A stretch of DNA of 58,014 nucleotides, taken from the NCBI GenBank assembly GCA_003427395.1, contig BFEA01000077.1, positions 805,923 to 863,936 on the forward strand. Reading direction: 5' to 3'. Below the pieces are notes generated by a model, which did no database searches, had not been told where the DNA came from, and saw only the letters and a program-made list of their open reading frames with translations. Source of the DNA: Chara braunii (taxonomy: Eukaryota > Streptophyta > Charophyceae > Charales > Characeae). Positions 52,989-58,014 of the stretch are shown piece after piece; position 1 is the stretch's first letter, and each line of letters begins with the position of its first letter. Made by a program: the position numbers and the translations under genes.

Positions 52989-55130
52989 AGGGATAATATC
53001 AGTTTTCCATTTTGCCCGTGGATAATGTAGAATCTAGGCTGCCGGGCGTAAGGATACCGCTCTCTTCAGATGCCCTGTCATATTTTCCTAAAATTTGAGA
53101 ATCGAGTTCTTCAAAACAATCTTTTTAAATGACAGGAAAGAACAAGGTCCGGAACTTGCAGAGCATGTTACAATACAACCAACTTTTAGCTCAACAAACT
53201 TGTAGCCAAAAAAAAAGAAAACAAGAAGAATCCTGGAACTCCACTTGCAAACAATGTCATCTGGATGGTACCCAGACCCAAATCTGGGACCAGCCTAACC
53301 ATGAATTGATTCCAAGATCAGAACGCATACCGTCCCACACTCAGTGTAAAGGAGAAAACAGTACTGCAAAGTTTGAAGGTGCATGTCACATTTCGAATAT
53401 GCATAGAAAAGTTCCTATGTTCAAAATCCGATGTTTCAAATAAGTCTAGAAAATTTTATTCTTCCTAAGCAGATGCTTAGGCTCTGAACTCCTGTCACAC
53501 TGCAAATAAGCCTAGAAAATTCTGATTCTCAAAATCAGATGTTTGAACTAACGTTCATACGCAGCTTTACACCGGAGAAAAAGAGCAAAGCTTTCAGATA
53601 AACACTTATCCCAGTAACAACACAAAACTTGTGTGCTTTTCCTATGTTAATGTGAAAACTTAGCATATGCGATATTACAAACATCATCCTGACACTTTCT
53701 GAAGTTGGAGCTGGTCTGTCATCAAGAATGCATCTAACCTACCCATATCTTCTGCGCGCACCCCCCCCCCCCCCAACCCTTCGCCCCTCTCTATCCATCC
53801 GTCAATCCGGATAACGCTTGCATCCTCTGTCTTACTGCGGCTGCTGGCACAGAGTTAGCCGATGCTTATTCTTCAGATACTGTCACAATTTCCTCTCTGA
53901 AAAAAGGAGTTCGCGACTGTCGGCCTTCTACCTCCACACGTCATTGCTCCGTAAGGCTTTCACCAATTGCGGAAAACTCCCCACTGCTGCCTAGTGTTCT
54001 CCAGGCAGTCCTCTGAGGCAAAGTTATATATTTGACACATTTGAGTACGTAGTACGTACATATATCGTTCCTCCTTCAGGAGGATCTTGTCATGACATCA
54101 CATTTGCCGTTCCTCTTTCCACAAACTGTTCATTGGGCAGTTCTTTATGACTTCAGTATACACAGATGTATCAGCTCTACGACTTGATAGCTATGCACGA
54201 CACCGTAGGAATTTCGACACTGTAGGAATGACTAATTCTCTAGAAATTTGAGCCCCGGTGACAAGAATCTGTACACTCACCATCTTCAGCACCAGATGTG
54301 AGCTCTCTGCAGCAATCGTAAGCACGAACATGGCATTGGCAGCAGAAAACGCCTCTTGTTTTGTTTGTCATAGCCTATGTTGCCCCCCATTAGTGCAGTG
54401 AAGTGTACCTGCTTCCTCACGTATCGTTGTCCGCTTGTACGCTCTCTTCGCTAGCTGTCAAAGCAGACACATAGCAGAAAGTAGTTCCAAATACTCCATT
54501 TCCCCTGCTTATCATCTTTACTGCCCTGCCCACAGCCCACCTTATTTCACCCTCTGCCAAAACAGGCACATAGCGAAAATCACTTCATTTTCCCTTTTTA
54601 TCATCTCCATGGGTATGTGCACTGCTCACTTCTCACTCAGATATGAACCTCCCTTCAGATACTTCAAAAGGACTTAACCCTAAAGGATGTCATAGATGAA
54701 AAATCCTGTTTTTTTCTTGACGGAGCTTTTGATAACCAATCTCTCAAAAGACAATTTTTTGAAATATGCTTTAAAGGCGCAAAAAAAGCGAAGGCCATTA
54801 ACTTGCTGGCTAGAGGAAGATTTACTACTTAGATGATTTCCTATGAGATGTGCAGGACTTTTTGTAAACTGCTTCTTTACAGTACAGGTTCGGAATTCGA
54901 ACCCCTTCACTCCAGCAATCCAATTCAAATCATGCCAACCATGCAGAGCCTCGGGCCGTGGTCCAGACAGTCCATTGCAGGATCTGGAATCTGCATGTTT
55001 GGTTGTGTTCAGGTTCTGGAATCTGGATGTTTGGAGGTGTCCAGCTAAAATTCTAAGTAGTGTCAAACAGTGCTGGTCACCGCTTTACAAAAGCTCAGGT
55101 TTATGACGGATCAGGTTATTTCCAGGTTGC
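52985..55130. other. Unclassified low-GC stretch, no gene supported
   Basis: No RT, endonuclease or known domain is visible on either strand. The best frame (53129-53443, plus) has a C-x2-C pair (CKQCHLDG) but no further pattern. Poly(C) occurs at 53761-53774. Confidence 0.45.
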
Positions 55131-55560
55131 TTAGGAGACCGGAGAGAGAGAGCGTTCAAGGGCTTGTTTCTTAAACCACCAGTACATGGCCCATAAATCG
55201 GCCGCGGGGCATTTTCATGCACGTGCCGCAACTTTCAGGGCTTGGCCTCCGAAGCAAAACGGCTGACGGTGCCAGCCTAAAGGAGCCCGCGCCGTTTTGT
55301 TTTTTTTTGGGCGCGCGGACATTTCAAGGGTCGGAGAAAAGTGCCTCGAGAGTACTGGTGGTTTAAATCACAAGTACACGACCCCAGCCTTGCAGGCCGA
55401 AACTTGTTGCCACAAGAAAACGAGGTCGAAATGTCAAACGCTGGGCCGGTCGTTGATAAAGTCGATCGGCAGCCCCGTTTTCATTTCGCTCCTCCAGAAA
55501 TTTGAGGTGTCAGACCCCCGGCCCAGGTGCCCATGTACTGGTGGTTTCTTAAAGGAGGAT
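55131..55560 (+). repeat. Dispersed repeat with half-palindromes
   Basis: TTAAACCACCAGTACATGGC (55171), AGTACTGGTGGTTTAAATCA (55351) and GTACTGGTGGTTTCTT (55535) delimit a segment. Positions 55208-55345 align with 15555-15690 (GCCGCAA.TTT, AAAATGGCT/AAAACGGCT, CCAGCC-AAAGG, T-run). Confidence 0.65.
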
Positions 55561-55605
55561 TGGTATAGCCGAGAGGGGTCTGATTCGGTGGTATGGGTGT
55601 GCTGG

Positions 55606-55707
55606 TAGTCAATCCTTCCTGAAGGAAGTAATCAATGCTGTCAGGGTTCCCTAAGCCGAAATGCAGGGAAGCCTGGAGTGGGTAAATTGTTCTCTCTCCA
55701 GGGGACC

Positions 55708-55754
<47 letters not shown>
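55606..55754. repeat. Hairpin module and (GA)n
   Basis: AGTCAATCCTTCCTGAAGGAAG followed by AATCAATGCTGTCAGGG matches the 5' module of the short retroposons. A GA run follows at 55710-55754. Confidence 0.7.
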
Positions 55755-55756
<2 letters not shown>

Positions 55757-56204
55757 TACAGGCAGAGGTTATGTCCGGCCATGGGGCCCACGAGCTGATT
55801 CGACGTCGCAGGGGCAGACATTGATTGGACATTTGACAGGGAGACTATTTTTGGACTGCGCTATCGCAACTTTGGTCTTCTCCCTCATCTTCATCTTCAT
55901 CTTGCTCTTCCTCCATCCCCTCATCCGTGGTTTCGCCCCATGTGCGTGCTCAAGGAGGGACCTTATTTCTGTGTATGCGGTCCCTCCCTTCTCTCTCACA
56001 TGTGTGGGGTGATGGGTTGGGTCGAGTCAGTGTCGGACTGGTGAGATCATACTTTTGAGTCTTCAACTGCGGTACATTGTGCCATTTTTGTATGTATATG
56101 GATGTATATTGCTTGTTGATGCTTTGCTGATGCTGCATTGTCCATTCGAGTCCTTATCATCACTTTGCTCCATTTGCATCACTCAGATTATTCCGAGTAT
56201 GCAT

Positions 56205-56288
<84 letters not shown>

Positions 56289-57125
56289 CACCATTTGAAT
56301 CGCCGATCACCCTCCTCCTTCCCGTTCTTCTTCTTCTTCTTCTTCTTCTTCTTCTTCTTCTTCTTCTTCTTCTTTCTCCTCTCCTCATTTCCTTCTTCAT
56401 CGTCGTCTTTTCTTGTTCCTCTCCTCCTCCCTCCTAGCACTTTCTTTTCTTTGGTTTGTTTGTTTGCCTTTTTTTTTCTTTTTAAAAAAATCAGCGCAAC
56501 TCTTGGCCAAGTTCGGCGCCAATATTCGACATCCTCCCAGCGCTGGTCGACCTCCCAACTCCCACGCCAATATTCGACCTCCCTCCTCACCCTCCTCACC
56601 CTCCTCACCCACCCACCTTCCCTCTCTCCCATCGGCCTCTTCTCCCTCACCCGTCCATCTCCCTACTTCCCTTTGCCCATCGACCTCCCCGATCACCTAT
56701 CACCCTTCCCCCTCGCCCTCTTCTTCTTCTTCTTCTTCTTCTTCTTCTTCTTCTTCCTCTTCCTCTTCCGCTTCTTTGTCTTCTCCTGTTCCTCGTCTTT
56801 TCCATTCTGTTTCTTCTTCTTCTTCTTCTTCTTCTTCTTCTTCTTCTTCCTTCGTCGTCGTCGTCGTCGTCGTCATCGTCGTCTTCTCCTCCTCCTCCTC
56901 CTCCTCCTCCTCCTCCTCGCCAAGGGATGCAGTCGGTGACCGCCCCCCCCCCCGCCTCCTTCCCCCTCGCCCTTTTCTTCTTCTTCTTCTTCTTCCTCTT
57001 TCTCTTCCGCTTCTTTGTCTTCTCCTGTTCCTCCTCGTCTTCTCCATTCTGTTTCTTCTTCTTCTTCTTCTTCTTCTTCTTCTTCTTCTTCTTCTTCTCC
57101 TCCTCCTCCTCCTCCTCCTCGCCGC
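56205..57125. repeat. CA/GA and CTT/CTC microsatellite block with repeated unit
   Basis: CA (56207-56232), GA (56233-56287) and long CTT/TTC runs, GTC (56853-56880) and CTC runs. GCCAAGGGATGCAGTCGGTGAC occurs at 56919 and 57124, so the CTT-CTC-rich unit of about 200 bp was tandemly amplified. All frames are compositional. Confidence 0.9.
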
Positions 57126-57727
57126 CAAGGGATGCAGTCGGTGACCCCCCCCCGCCCCCCCCCAAACCCCGGAAAGCCCCCACTAAAAAATCCCACCTCC
57201 AAGTCCATGCAGAATCTGACAGGTATCGGTGAGCGCAGTCAGGTGCCGCATTCAAAAAAAAAAAAGAAAGGGTAATCTTTTGGGCTCAATCGGTTTCCTG
57301 GTTGAACCCCCTCAACCGACCAGCCTGGCAAGACGAGCCGGTTGCCAACCGGACCTCTGAATTCAGTCCGGATAGTCTGGTGCCCAGTGTCCGGATGAGT
57401 CCCGTGTTCAGGTCAGCGGTAACCACGATCATGACTTCCCTATACTCTTAAAGACTACAAAGGGCCCAGCGTGACACCCCGTGCTGGGCCCAGCGAAAAT
57501 ATGTTCGGAGGCCGACGGGCGGAGCGGGACTGACGGCGAGCGGGACTGGCGCAACACTATTCTATGTGTTTTTTTTTTTTTGGGTAGGTGTTGGCGCGGC
57601 TTCGGGGGCCAGGCGGGGTTTTCTGTTTACTGCTACTTTTTGGGGGGCGGTTGGTGTCGGCGCGACTTTATGAACGGGCTTTTTTTTCGCTACCATTTTT
57701 TTTCGCGCCGCGCCGGGGGGGGTTTGG
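57126..57727. other. No gene recognised
   Basis: Poly(C) at 57146 and 57155, an A run at 57255-57268, and GC-rich sequence. Nothing coding is supported. Confidence 0.45.
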
Positions 57728-57935
57728 GAAGTAGCATGACACGGTCGGCCATATTCAACCAGGTAGTGTATATTTTCATGTTCTAGCCGAAGATTCATTT
57801 GATGTTGCTCATCCTATCGATGGAAGTAGCATGGCGCGGTCGGCCATATTCAACCAGGTAGTGTATATTTCCATGTTCTAGCCGAAAATTCATTGGATGT
57901 TGCTCATCCTATCGATGGACGTAGCATGGCGCGAG
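57728..57935 (+). repeat. Tandem 94-bp repeat
   Basis: GAAGTAGCATGACACGGTCG starts the unit at 57728; the next starts at 57822 and a partial third at about 57916. The units are almost identical. Confidence 0.9.
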
Positions 57936-57955
57936 CCGCGAGGTCGGAGAGTTAT

Positions 57956-57956
<1 letters not shown>

Positions 57957-58014
<58 letters not shown>
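57957..58014. repeat. (CT)n microsatellite at window end
   Basis: Uninterrupted CT to the last base. Confidence 0.97.

Noticed and set aside
53129-53443. 104-codon frame with a CxxC pair as a host gene
   Set aside because: No domain, no splice context and no conservation that can be judged from sequence alone.
54880-54920. Box B-like GGTTCGAATTCC on the minus strand
   Set aside because: It is a palindrome around GAATTC with no box A or tRNA stems.
56055-57255. Long open frames rich in Phe, Ser, Arg or Glu
   Set aside because: They arise from CTT/GA/CTC microsatellites; no non-repetitive protein sequence is present.

Overview
The window looks like nuclear DNA of a streptophyte plant or green alga, and it is almost entirely accessory. 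No complete host protein gene could be supported. What can be read is a dense, nested deposit of decayed retroelements: plant-type L1-like LINEs with APE-type endonuclease, reverse transcriptase (RT) and zf-RVT zinc-finger remnants, Penelope-like elements (PLEs), poly(A)-tailed short retroposons, foldback/MITE-like DNA elements, microsatellites and one assembly gap. A mitochondrial nad5 fragment with group II intron domain V sequences points to a streptophyte-type mitochondrion. The LINE and ORF1 protein styles resemble a charophyte such as Chara, but that is an inference from memory and was not tested.

Layout. 1-2760: LINE A (RT, + strand). 2871-3532: a 275-bp direct repeat. 3494-5372: LINE ORF1 remnant (- strand) with a tandem 169-bp 5' unit (5301-5639). 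5700-12500: minisatellites, CAT repeats, dispersed repeats, a TIR element (10001-10525), a Q-rich relic and an inverted repeat around a 361-N gap. 13030-15320: LINE B plus a LINE 3' piece. 16690-18160: inverted remnant PLE-2. 18190-19107: LINE H 3' end. 19930-23400: LINE D. 24036-25260: LINE G 3' end (- strand).

26325-36560 is the most informative stretch. LINE C (ORF1, endonuclease, RT, zinc finger) is split inside its RT motif B by a 5.7-kb Penelope-like element, PLE-1 (28820-34528), flanked by a 14-bp duplication. PLE-1 carries an ORF1-like protein, then a GIY-YIG nuclease domain placed N-terminal to the RT (the permuted order), then a long 3' UTR holding a hammerhead ribozyme motif. Further downstream the same LINE tract was hit by a short retroposon and by a full-length retroposed U6 snRNA with a perfect 16-bp duplication.

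37300-40850 holds short retroposons, a mariner-type MITE and LINE J. 40853-42940 is LINE E fused to a nuclear mitochondrial insertion (nad5 plus two domain V sequences). 43000-47240 is simple and degenerate tandem repeat plus a foldback element. 47585-52164 is LINE F (- strand). 52300-58014 is tandem duplications, microsatellites and unclassified sequence.

All protein-coding elements seen carry stops, frameshifts or catalytic-residue changes, so none appears autonomous here. Together they show a layered insertion history: LINE first, PLE into LINE, then short RNAs mobilised in trans, presumably by LINE machinery.
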